A DNA stretch of 15,355 bases, from NCBI GenBank assembly GCA_035562735.1, contig DATMWB010000001.1, forward strand, positions 1-15,355, read 5' to 3'. Source of the DNA: UBA12158 sp035562735 (lineage in GTDB: Bacteria > Patescibacteriota > Microgenomatia > UBA12405). Below, piece after piece: positions 6,475-13,386 of this stretch. Both the position numbers and the translations under genes were made by a program. The notes under the pieces are model-generated. The model had not been told where the DNA came from. It searched no databases and was given only the letters and a program-made list of their open reading frames with translations. Within the stretch, counting starts at the first letter, position 1. Each line of letters begins with the position of its first letter.

Positions 6475-7725
6475 ATGGTTCCGGTGACTTTTGGTAATAA
6501 AAATTTTATCGGAGCTTACTGGCGTGACCACAAAGTTTTATATATCGTCTCTTTAATGGTGTTGTTTTGGTCACTATTTGATGGAATCGTGTCCTTTGTT
6601 ACACCCATATTAATTGAAAACCATGGATATTCAAAAACTGCGATTGGTTTTATTATTGCCTCATCATCCTTTGCGGGTGCAATTTTTGACTTTGTTATTA
6701 GTAAAACATTAAAAAATACCTATTATATCCGGTTGTTTTTAATATTATTTTTAGTTTGTTTTTCTTATCCCCTACTACTTTGGTCAGCAAATAATATTTT
6801 TTTGTTTTTATTCTGTATGACACTTTGGGGTTTGTATTACGATGTTTTTAATTTTGGTTTATTTGATTTTGTTAGTCATAATTCAACAAAGGATGAACAT
6901 TGTCAAAGTTTTGGAGTAATCACCATATTTAAATCGGTTGGATATCTGATTGCGCCAATAATTGCTTCACTTTTAATCTCAGAACAAATAGTGACAGCAA
7001 CACCAATGGTCTACTCTTTTTTGTTTCTAGTTATTGCCGCAATATTTTTTGTGGTTTTATCAACTTTTTCCTCCCATCATGGATTTCACCAAGGAGAAGA
7101 AGCAAAACGTAAATCCGTAGACTGGTTAAAAGAGCTTAAGATGTGGAAAAGTGTGAGTTTTGTACTATATCCGGTTTTGATTTTTAACACTTTGTTATAC
7201 ATGTTTGATTCTACCTTTTGGACTCTAGGGCCAATGTTTGAAGAGAATTTTAGCAGTGTAAACAATTTTAGCGGGTTATTTATGGCAAGCTGTACTTTGC
7301 CAATGTTGATGACTGGATGGTTTGTGGAAGCAATTACCAAAAAATTTGGAAAAAAACGAACTGCATATTTCTCTTTTTTAATATCTTCGATACTTCTTAT
7401 TTCTTTTGGATTTATTGAAAATCCTTATGTTTTATTATTTGTCTCTTTTTTGTCGGCCACCTTTGGTTCTATCGCCTACCCAGCTATAAAAGGAGCTTAT
7501 GTTGACTACATAACTGAATCAAAAAAATACCAAGGAGAAGTTGAAGGATTGAGTGATTTCACAACAAATATTGGATTTATTATTGGGCCAATTATGGCGG
7601 GAATTAGCGCAGATTGGTTTGGAATTGGAGCCGCTTTTTCTTTTTTGGGTACCTTTAGTCTTGTTTTAGTGATAGTTTTGATTATTATTACCCCAAAGCA
7701 CATACGAATGATTGTTAAGGAATAA
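6475..7725 (+). CDS. Major facilitator superfamily transporter, 416 aa
   Basis: Integral membrane transporter with about twelve hydrophobic segments in two halves of six. The first is at residues ~21-44 (VLYIVSLMVLFWSLFDGIVS), the last at ~385-408. The long central basic loop, about residues 195-222, contains HHGFHQGEEAKRKS. A motif-A-like loop (TKKFGKKRTAYF, about 287-298) sits between segments 8 and 9, as expected from the MFS internal repeat. Length of about 400 residues is typical. The substrate cannot be predicted; the family exports drugs or moves sugars, organic acids and other metabolites. It begins 22 bases after the prenyl synthase and is probably in the same transcription unit. The dnaG promoter overlaps only its stop region. 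Confidence 0.85.
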   Translation: MVPVTFGNKNFIGAYWRDHKVLYIVSLMVLFWSLFDGIVSFVTPILIENHGYSKTAIGFIIASSSFAGAIFDFVISKTLKNTYYIRLFLILFLVCFSYPLLLWSANNIFLFLFCMTLWGLYYDVFNFGLFDFVSHNSTKDEHCQSFGVITIFKSVGYLIAPIIASLLISEQIVTATPMVYSFLFLVIAAIFFVVLSTFSSHHGFHQGEEAKRKSVDWLKELKMWKSVSFVLYPVLIFNTLLYMFDSTFWTLGPMFEENFSSVNNFSGLFMASCTLPMLMTGWFVEAITKKFGKKRTAYFSFLISSILLISFGFIENPYVLLFVSFLSATFGSIAYPAIKGAYVDYITESKKYQGEVEGLSDFTTNIGFIIGPIMAGISADWFGIGAAFSFLGTFSLVLVIVLIIITPKHIRMIVKE

Positions 7726-7734
7726 TGAGTTTGA

Positions 7735-7743
7735 TGTTAGAAT
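7735..7743 (+). promoter_or_regulatory. Extended -10 of dnaG
   Basis: TGT-TAGAAT, with TAGAAT at 7738-7743, followed by 7 bases and then GTG 7751. Predicted start is near 7750, giving an essentially leaderless dnaG mRNA. No good -35 is seen. This placement decides the dnaG start in favour of GTG 7751 over the in-frame TTG at 7712, which overlaps the transporter gene. Confidence 0.55.
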
Positions 7744-7750
7744 AAGGCCA

Positions 7751-9529
7751 GTGGAAAATCAGGTGGAAGAAATAAAAAAGAAGCTGGATATTGTCGAAGT
7801 AATTAATAAATTTGTCCCTTTAAAAAAGAGGGGTCGCCATTTTGTGGCCTGTTGTCCTTTTCATCAAGAAAAAAGTCCATCCTTTATTGTGTCTAGTGAA
7901 TTGCAGATATATAAATGTTTTGGGTGTGGGAAAGCGGGTGATGTGTTTAATTTTATGGAAGAATACAATCGAATTGACTTTAAAGATGCTCTTGAAGATT
8001 TAGCAAAAATGGCCGGAATAAAGTTGGTGCACACAGGAAAATTGAGTGGAGAGGAATCAAAAAAGAAAAAACTGTACGAAATTAATAAAGAGGTGGCTAA
8101 GTTTTATCATTATATTTTAACTAGCCATGAGGTTGGAAAAGAAGCATTGGCCTATATCGAAAAAAGGTCTATTAGTAGGGAAATTTTAAAAAAGTTTATG
8201 ATAGGTTTTTCACCTCGTGATAGTCGTTTGGTAGTAAATTATTTGACAAAAAAAGGATTTAACATAGATGAATTAATAAATAGTGGTAGTTTTGGTAGAA
8301 GCCAATATAACCGAAATCAAATATATGATCGTTTTCAGGATAGGCTAATTTTTCCTCAGGTTGATTTTAGAGACAGAGTAGTTGGATTTTCAGGAAGAAT
8401 TCTTCCAAGTAGTAAAAATCCAAATTTAGCCAAATATATAAACTCTCCAGAGACCGAAATTTACCATAAAAGTCAGATGTTTTTTGGATTGAATTTGGCT
8501 AAAGAAAGTATAAAAAAAGAGAATACCGCCATAATTGTGGAAGGAGAATTGGATATGATTTCCCCTTTTCAGGTGGGAATAGAAAATGTGGTAGCTATCA
8601 AAGGGACAGCACTAACTGAAGAACAGTTACAGCTTATTCGACGTTATGCGGAAACTTTAATATTAGGATTAGATTCGGATTTTGCGGGAAATAAGGCATC
8701 AATTAGAAGTATTGAATTGGCTGATAAAATGGACTTTGAAATAAGAGTATTGGACCTAGAAGGAAAGTATAAAGATCCAGACGAGGCAATAAAGGGAGAT
8801 TTGGAATTTTTCAGAAAAAAATTAAAAGAGGCAGAAAGTATTTGGGATTTTATTTTGAATTCGAGTATAAAAAGTTATGGAGTCGACACCACAAAGGGGA
8901 AGAAAATGGTGTTGATGACAATTTTGCCATTTTTGGCAAAAATTAATAACTTGGTAATTAGATCAGATTATTTAAGAAAAGTTGCTACAGCCACAAATTC
9001 TGACGAGGAAAGTGTGGTTGATGAATTTCAAAAATACTTAAAAGCTGAAAATGGAGTTATTCCAACTAGAAAAGAGGGTAAAGAAGAAGTCGAAAAAGGA
9101 GATATGAGAGAAAGATTGGAAGAGAGATTGATGATTTTAATATTAAGGATAAAAAAACCAAAAAAGGCAATATCATTACTTAATTGGAACACTCCACGTT
9201 TTAAAAAAATTGGTGAAAAGATAAAAAAGTTTAAGGTCTTTAAGGCAGAAAAAGTGGTTGGAAAATTGGAACCGGAACTAATTGATTCATTTAATAATTT
9301 ATATTTAAAGGCCTTTGAAGAGCAAAGTACGAGTGAAGAACGCAAAAAGGAGAGGGGTAAAATTCTTAGACAGATTGAAGAATTAGAATTAAAAGACAGG
9401 CTAAAAACATTAAGTGGTATAATTGCTAATCTCGAAGCCTCAGAAGACGAAGATAAAATCGCCCAAGTAGAGGCCCAATACGCTCAAATATTGACCAAGT
9501 TGGCAATATTGCAAAGAGCTAAGTCTTGA
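7751..9529 (+). CDS. dnaG: DNA primase DnaG, 592 aa
   Basis: Synthesises RNA primers at the replication fork with the DnaB helicase. Residue positions are from GTG 7751. The CHC2 zinc-binding domain has Cys35, His38, Cys56 and Cys59 (CCPFHQEKSPSF and YKCFGCGKAGDVFNF). The basic catalytic core has YDRFQDRLIFP (192-202) and KYINSPET (228-235). The TOPRIM domain has Glu264 in VEGELD, Asp308 and Asp310 in LDSDFAG, and the conserved KDPDE at 341-345. The C-terminal third (~375-592), which should carry the helicase-binding region, is Lys/Glu-rich and poorly conserved by eye. Length is normal for bacterial DnaG. The GTG start is favoured by the extended -10 seven bases upstream and by the usual family N-terminus, a short helix before the DIVEVI motif. 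rpoD follows after 30 bases, the classic primase-sigma neighbourhood. Confidence 0.96.
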   Translation: MENQVEEIKKKLDIVEVINKFVPLKKRGRHFVACCPFHQEKSPSFIVSSELQIYKCFGCGKAGDVFNFMEEYNRIDFKDALEDLAKMAGIKLVHTGKLSGEESKKKKLYEINKEVAKFYHYILTSHEVGKEALAYIEKRSISREILKKFMIGFSPRDSRLVVNYLTKKGFNIDELINSGSFGRSQYNRNQIYDRFQDRLIFPQVDFRDRVVGFSGRILPSSKNPNLAKYINSPETEIYHKSQMFFGLNLAKESIKKENTAIIVEGELDMISPFQVGIENVVAIKGTALTEEQLQLIRRYAETLILGLDSDFAGNKASIRSIELADKMDFEIRVLDLEGKYKDPDEAIKGDLEFFRKKLKEAESIWDFILNSSIKSYGVDTTKGKKMVLMTILPFLAKINNLVIRSDYLRKVATATNSDEESVVDEFQKYLKAENGVIPTRKEGKEEVEKGDMRERLEERLMILILRIKKPKKAISLLNWNTPRFKKIGEKIKKFKVFKAEKVVGKLEPELIDSFNNLYLKAFEEQSTSEERKKERGKILRQIEELELKDRLKTLSGIIANLEASEDEDKIAQVEAQYAQILTKLAILQRAKS

Positions 9530-9542
9530 GAGGACTATTTTT

Positions 9543-9551
9543 TGATAGAAT
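9543..9551 (+). promoter_or_regulatory. Extended -10 of rpoD
   Basis: TGA-TAGAAT, with TAGAAT at 9546-9551 and the ATG of rpoD eight bases on at 9560, predicting a leader of about 0-2 bases. No -35 at 16-18 spacing. It lies entirely in the 30-base dnaG-rpoD gap, so rpoD can be expressed apart from dnaG. Confidence 0.55.
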
Positions 9552-9559
9552 AAAAAGCT

Positions 9560-10645
9560 ATGGCAGCAACAATAAATATATCTCTAATAAAAACCAAATT
9601 AGTTGCTCAGGCGAAAAAACTTCGCTATTTGACCAACGACGAGATTTTAGCCCTGATACCGGAACCAGAAAAATATATAGAACAAATTGACCAGCTTTTT
9701 GATTATCTTTTTGATAAAGGAATCGATGTTTTTGATAAAGTTGAATCAAGAGAAGTAATTGATTCGGAAAAGGGAAAACTTAGTAGTGCTGATTTGCTGG
9801 CTTTACTCTCACAAAAAAACAGCATGGATTCGGTGAGAATGTACCTCAAAGAAATTGGAAAGATAGATTTGATAAATTTTGAAAAAGAAGTTGAGCTGGC
9901 AAAAGCCATAGAAAAAGGCTCAGATGAAGCACGAGCTGATTTGATTAACGCTAATTTAAGATTGGTGGTGTCTATCGCAAAAAAATATATTGGTCGCGGT
10001 TTGACTTTTTTGGATTTAGTTCAAGAAGGAAACCAGGGTTTGATGAGGGCAGTAGAAAAATTTGATTGGAAGCGAGGTTTTAAATTTTCTACCTATGCAA
10101 CTTGGTGGATAAGACAGGCAATTACTCGGGCTATTGCAGATCAAGCAAAAACGATTCGTATTCCAGTACATATGGTGGAAACGATAAACAAGGTATATAA
10201 GGCTACTAGAGCTTTAACTCAAAGATTGGGTCGAGAACCGGCCATTGAAGAAATTGCAGCTGAGGTGGGGATTACAACAGAAAAAGTTGAAGAAATTTAT
10301 CGAATTTCTCAGGATACAACCTCTCTGGCGACTCCGGTCGGCGATGATGAGGATTCATTTTTGGGAGATTTCATTGAAGATACCACCCAACCATCACCTT
10401 ATGAGGAAACATCAAAAGAATTGCTCCGAGAATCTATTGAAGAAGTTTTGGGTTCTCTTGATGAAAGAGAAGCTAAAGTATTATCCCTAAGATTTGGTCT
10501 TATGGGCGAAACTCCAAAGACACTCGAAGAAGTGGGAAAAATTTTTAATGTCACGCGTGAAAGAATTCGTCAAATTGAAGCCAAGGCACTAAGAAAGTTA
10601 CGACATCCCTCACGTAGAAAGAAACTACAAGACTATTTGGAATAA
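9560..10645 (+). CDS. rpoD: Primary sigma factor RpoD (sigma-70), 361 aa
   Basis: Housekeeping sigma factor directing RNA polymerase to promoters. A short N-terminal segment (~1-60) holds a remnant of region 1.1. Region 1.2 begins at DSVRMYLKEIG (90-100). Region 2 spans ~127-200 with NLRLVVSIAKKY, the core-binding GLTFLDLVQEGNQGLMRAVEKFD, and the -10-reading KFSTYATWWIRQAITRAIAD. Region 3.0 is RIPVHMVETINK (200-211), with His204 and Glu207 at the positions that contact the TG of extended -10 promoters in E. coli. Region 3 continues to ~275. Region 4.2 is the helix-turn-helix TLEEVGKIFNVTRERIRQIE (321-340). It is compact, lacking the long non-conserved insert of proteobacterial RpoD. No Shine-Dalgarno precedes the ATG. 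It converges with the sugar/nucleotide operon. Confidence 0.97.
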   Translation: MAATINISLIKTKLVAQAKKLRYLTNDEILALIPEPEKYIEQIDQLFDYLFDKGIDVFDKVESREVIDSEKGKLSSADLLALLSQKNSMDSVRMYLKEIGKIDLINFEKEVELAKAIEKGSDEARADLINANLRLVVSIAKKYIGRGLTFLDLVQEGNQGLMRAVEKFDWKRGFKFSTYATWWIRQAITRAIADQAKTIRIPVHMVETINKVYKATRALTQRLGREPAIEEIAAEVGITTEKVEEIYRISQDTTSLATPVGDDEDSFLGDFIEDTTQPSPYEETSKELLRESIEEVLGSLDEREAKVLSLRFGLMGETPKTLEEVGKIFNVTRERIRQIEAKALRKLRHPSRRKKLQDYLE

Positions 10646-10652
10646 ATATTTT

Positions 10653-10729
10653 CGTCATTACGAGTGTAATCGTGAAGTAATCTCTATGAGATTGCCACGT
10701 CGCTATGATAGCTGCTCCTCGCAATGACG
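10653..10729. repeat. Palindromic CGTCATT...AATGACG intergenic repeat, 77 bp
   Basis: Near-perfect terminal inverted repeats CGTCATTACGAG (10653-10664) and CTCGCAATGACG (10718-10729) enclose an inner palindrome AATCTC-TAT-GAGATT (10679-10693). The whole element can fold into a long cruciform or RNA hairpin. It occupies most of the 90-base convergent gap between rpoD and the LOG-like gene and could end transcription from both sides, although neither flank has a T-run. From memory, repeats with the consensus CGTCATTGCGAG occur in many unrelated bacterial genomes, which suggests a REP- or MITE-like mobile element. No transposase is present. Confidence 0.75.
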
Positions 10730-10735
10730 GATCAA

Positions 10736-11317
10736 CTAAATTTTCTTACTAAAACCTCTTAGAATCTCAAGGACTTTTTCAGGAGAGTCAGCAAAATAAC
10801 AAACTTTTTGTTCCATCTTTTCCAGATTTAACTCATTAGTTAAGGTACCAATGATTTTTTTCCATTTTTTACCAAAAAAGATAATGGGTTTTTGACGTGG
10901 ATAGGCAAACTTAGCTTCACTCCAAACATAGGCCATTTCGGCTAATGTTCCTGTACCTCCGTAAAAGACAATATAGGCGCCAGATAATTTGATTAATTTA
11001 TTTAGTCGAGCTTGATAAGATTTTAAAATAAAAACGCGACTGGCTTTAGATATATTTTCGGGTTCCTGACCTTCATAATGTTTTTTGGGTTCTTTTTTGG
11101 GGGTGACAACTACTAATTCCACTCGACCACCCACAGACTTGGCACCAAGTGTGGAGGCCAACATAATCCCAGCACCACCGCCATTGAGAATGGTGCATTT
11201 ATTTTTTGCCAACAATTGGGCGGTATCATAGGCATCAATAAAAGTTGGGTCACTTTTTTTTGTAGTGGCATCACCAAAAAAAGCAACATGAAAAGGTCTT
11301 TTATGTACTTTTTTCAT
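10736..11317 (-). CDS. LOG-family (lysine decarboxylase-like) Rossmann nucleotide-binding protein, 193 aa
   Basis: Characterised members of this family hydrolyse nucleoside 5'-monophosphates to base plus ribose 5-phosphate. The Rossmann signature LNGGGAGIM is at 44-52. The signature PGGxGTxxE region reads YGGTGTLAE (119-127), keeping the catalytic Glu127 but replacing Pro by Tyr. The upstream helix that normally carries RK reads SYQARLNKL (100-108): Arg104 is kept and Lys is replaced by Leu. The substitutions make the standard phosphoribohydrolase activity plausible but unproven. Length is normal (~190). It is the last gene of the six-gene minus-strand operon, starting 2 bases after the cytidine deaminase stop. 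That neighbour fits a nucleotide-breakdown role. Confidence 0.82.
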   Translation of the reverse strand: MKKVHKRPFHVAFFGDATTKKSDPTFIDAYDTAQLLAKNKCTILNGGGAGIMLASTLGAKSVGGRVELVVVTPKKEPKKHYEGQEPENISKASRVFILKSYQARLNKLIKLSGAYIVFYGGTGTLAEMAYVWSEAKFAYPRQKPIIFFGKKWKKIIGTLTNELNLEKMEQKVCYFADSPEKVLEILRGFSKKI

Positions 11318-11319
11318 AA

Positions 11320-11757
11320 TTATTTATTTTTAAAACTTTTTATAAGATCAAGATTTTTTTCAGTTCTAAAACCAACGGGCAATATTTCAGATAGAGTTTT
11401 CATCTGATAGTTGCCCTGCAAATCAGAGGCATAAATCTCTATATCAAAGGAATTTATTTGTGAAAAAAGGCAAAGATATTGAAGACATGCCCCGCAGGGA
11501 AAATGTTGTTTTTCATCAACTACAAAAATTGCTTTATACTCATACTTTCCATGTACTACTGCATGATCTATGGCTGATCTTTCGGCACATAATCCAAGAC
11601 CTGAAATAGTAGACTCGGTATTACATCCTCCAAAAACTTGACCGTCGGTAGTTAGTACCGCAGCTCCAAAAGAATGTCCTGTCAAATGAGAAAAGGCGTT
11701 GTTTCTGGCAGCAGTAGCAACAGTGAGTAACTCGTTTTTTTCAGTATCTGTAATCAT
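11320..11757 (-). CDS. cdd: Cytidine deaminase, 145 aa
   Basis: Zinc-dependent hydrolytic deamination of cytidine or deoxycytidine to uridine or deoxyuridine (pyrimidine salvage). The deaminase signature is complete: Cys57 and the proton-shuttle Glu59 in LCAERSAI, and Cys88 and Cys91 in PCGACLQ. NTES (46-49) is at the ribose-binding position. FGAAVLT (30-36) matches the family VGAA strand. Leu92 replaces the Arg usual in PCGxCRQ. Length is that of the homotetrameric short-form enzymes. Its ATG shares bases with the rpe stop (ATGA overlap, 11754-11757), indicating translational coupling. It is followed 2 bases on by the LOG-like gene. A blasticidin-S-deaminase-like relative is possible but less likely. 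Confidence 0.9.
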   Translation of the reverse strand: MITDTEKNELLTVATAARNNAFSHLTGHSFGAAVLTTDGQVFGGCNTESTISGLGLCAERSAIDHAVVHGKYEYKAIFVVDEKQHFPCGACLQYLCLFSQINSFDIEIYASDLQGNYQMKTLSEILPVGFRTEKNLDLIKSFKNK

Positions 11758-12335
11758 AGGTTGTGTAGATCAAAATAAGAATGTCCTGAGTAAATGATAT
11801 CAAGACCTGAATCTTTTAGTTTGGAAAAGTTTTCAAGACTTACTCCCCCATCAAGAGATATTTTTTTACCAAATTTTTTGGCATCTATAATTTTTTGATA
11901 TATTTTTTCATCAAGGGGATAGGAACCAAAACCAGCGGGACGACCCATTAATAAAATTATGTCGCATTCTTCGGGAATATTATCTATTGGAGTATCTATA
12001 TCAAAGGCAAGGCCAGCTTCAAGACCAGCATTTTTTACTTCGGTTATAAATTTATCCCTGTCAGACATCATCTCAACTTGACCGTAGATACGGGAAGCGT
12101 CTACAAAAAGACATTTTTTTATCCATTTTATGGGGTCTTTCACCATTAAGTGAATATCCCAGAGAGTAGTGTGTGTTTCTAATTTTGAAACTAATTCTAA
12201 CTCAAAACTTTTTCCTGGAACAAAAATATTGTCGGTAACATCTATCTGAATCCAAGGAGAAATATTTTTAAGTTTTAAAAAACGACTTTCAGCAAGAGAA
12301 AAATCTTTTTCTAGAATAGTAGGAATTATTTCCAT
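11754..12335 (-). CDS. Divergent ribulose-phosphate 3-epimerase-like TIM barrel, 193 aa
   Basis: Ribulose-phosphate 3-epimerase converts ribulose 5-phosphate to xylulose 5-phosphate. The fold is seen in PTILEKDF (5-12), the first active-site strand WIQIDVTDNIFVPG (28-41), DIHLMVKDP (60-68), LEAGLAFDIDTP (105-116), MGRPAGFGSYPLDEKI (130-145) and SLDGGVS (160-166). Catalytic Asp32 and Asp162 are kept and metal ligand His62 is kept. The metal ligand His before the first Asp (HvD) is Gln30. VEM replaces the usual HxEA, and the phosphate-site serine near the end is in SGHSYF. It is about 25 residues shorter than typical enzymes. It overlaps gap by 10 bases and cdd by 4. A related epimerase of altered specificity is possible. 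Confidence 0.8.
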   Translation of the reverse strand: MEIIPTILEKDFSLAESRFLKLKNISPWIQIDVTDNIFVPGKSFELELVSKLETHTTLWDIHLMVKDPIKWIKKCLFVDASRIYGQVEMMSDRDKFITEVKNAGLEAGLAFDIDTPIDNIPEECDIILLMGRPAGFGSYPLDEKIYQKIIDAKKFGKKISLDGGVSLENFSKLKDSGLDIIYSGHSYFDLHNL

Positions 12336-13360
12336 ATGTGAAGTGCCATTTCAACAAGTCGGCAACTATAACCATATTCGTTATCATACCAAGCGCCGAT
12401 AGAAACCATATCTTCACTGACAATCTTTGTCATTCTGGTATCAATAAGACATGAAGCGTTGTTGCCGATAACATCAGAAGAAACTAACGGTTCATATGAA
12501 ACTTTAACCTTACCAACCATGTTTGTTTGGCAGGCAGCATCTTCAAAGATTGAGTTAATTTCTTCAATGGTAGTTTTACGGACTAGTTTAAAGGTGATAT
12601 CAGAATACGAACCACAAATAACTGGAACCCTAATAGCAGTCCCCATAAAACGACCTTTTGCTTCTGGATAACAGGCAATTACGGCTTCGGCAGCACCAGT
12701 AGATGTGGGGACAATGTTGATGGCAGCAGCTCGGGCACGACGAGGATCTTTTCCAGCACCATCGACAATATTCTGATTGGTAGTATAGGCATGAATCGTG
12801 GTTAAGACACCCTCTTGAAAGCCAATTTTTTGATCAATTAATTTAACAACAGGAGCAACACATTGGGTGGTACATGAACCATTAGATACAACTACTTCAC
12901 CGTGATAATCGTGGTCATTGACCCCCATAATATAGGTAGGGATTGTCTTGTCTTTAGTGGGGGCAGAAATTACGACTTTTTTGGCGCCACCTTTAAGATG
13001 AAGATTGGCTTTTGAATCGGTAAAAGCGCCAGTACATTCGAGAACAACATCGACTCCATAATTTTTCCAAGGGATACGAGATGGGTCGGCATTTGACAAA
13101 AATGGAATAGACATGTCATTGACAATTAAGCGCCCCAATTCACCACCTTTTTCAGGTTCCGAGAAAGAAACTTTTCCAGGAAAGCGACCATAAACAGAAT
13201 CGTATTTGAACTGAAGAGCATAAGATTCCATATCCATTTCACTTTTGACATTAATTGCACCAACTACAACATCATACTTTTCGGCATTAATGGCTCGAAG
13301 AACCACACTACCGATACGGCCAAAACCATTGATACCGATTACGAGTTTTTTGTTTGTCAT
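12326..13360 (-). CDS. gap: Glyceraldehyde-3-phosphate dehydrogenase (phosphorylating), 344 aa
   Basis: Oxidises glyceraldehyde 3-phosphate to 1,3-bisphosphoglycerate. The NAD(P) Rossmann motif INGFGRIG is at 10-17. The catalytic Cys163 is in SNGSCTTQCVAP, His190 in TTIHAYT, and substrate-binding RRARAAA at 207-213 with PTSTGAAEAV after it. WYDNEYGYS (324-332) is the C-terminal signature. The Asp that usually follows Asn in the NAD-selective loop (position 32 of the Bacillus enzyme) is Val38, and the usual Leu187-Pro188 pair is Gly201-Ala202. Both changes occur at positions that favour NAD in glycolytic enzymes, so NADP or dual use is plausible. The start is supported by a -10 (TATTAT) six bases upstream. 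It follows pgk by 26 bases and overlaps rpe by 10. Confidence 0.96.
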   Translation of the reverse strand: MTNKKLVIGINGFGRIGSVVLRAINAEKYDVVVGAINVKSEMDMESYALQFKYDSVYGRFPGKVSFSEPEKGGELGRLIVNDMSIPFLSNADPSRIPWKNYGVDVVLECTGAFTDSKANLHLKGGAKKVVISAPTKDKTIPTYIMGVNDHDYHGEVVVSNGSCTTQCVAPVVKLIDQKIGFQEGVLTTIHAYTTNQNIVDGAGKDPRRARAAAINIVPTSTGAAEAVIACYPEAKGRFMGTAIRVPVICGSYSDITFKLVRKTTIEEINSIFEDAACQTNMVGKVKVSYEPLVSSDVIGNNASCLIDTRMTKIVSEDMVSIGAWYDNEYGYSCRLVEMALHIWK

Positions 13361-13366
13361 AGATTA

Positions 13367-13372
13367 ATAATA
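13367..13372 (-). promoter_or_regulatory. Possible internal -10 before gap
   Basis: Minus strand TATTAT followed by 6 bases and the gap ATG, the same spacing as the predicted leaderless starts elsewhere in the window. The -35 position (13395-13390) reads TCGGAA, only 3 of 6 matches. It could give gap extra expression over rpiB and pgk. Confidence 0.35.
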
Positions 13373-13386
13373 CAGCAAAAAATGTT

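Noticed and set aside
7712..7750. TTG 7712 as the start of dnaG
   Set aside because: It overlaps the transporter gene and precedes the extended -10. DnaG proteins normally begin just before the segment starting at GTG 7751.
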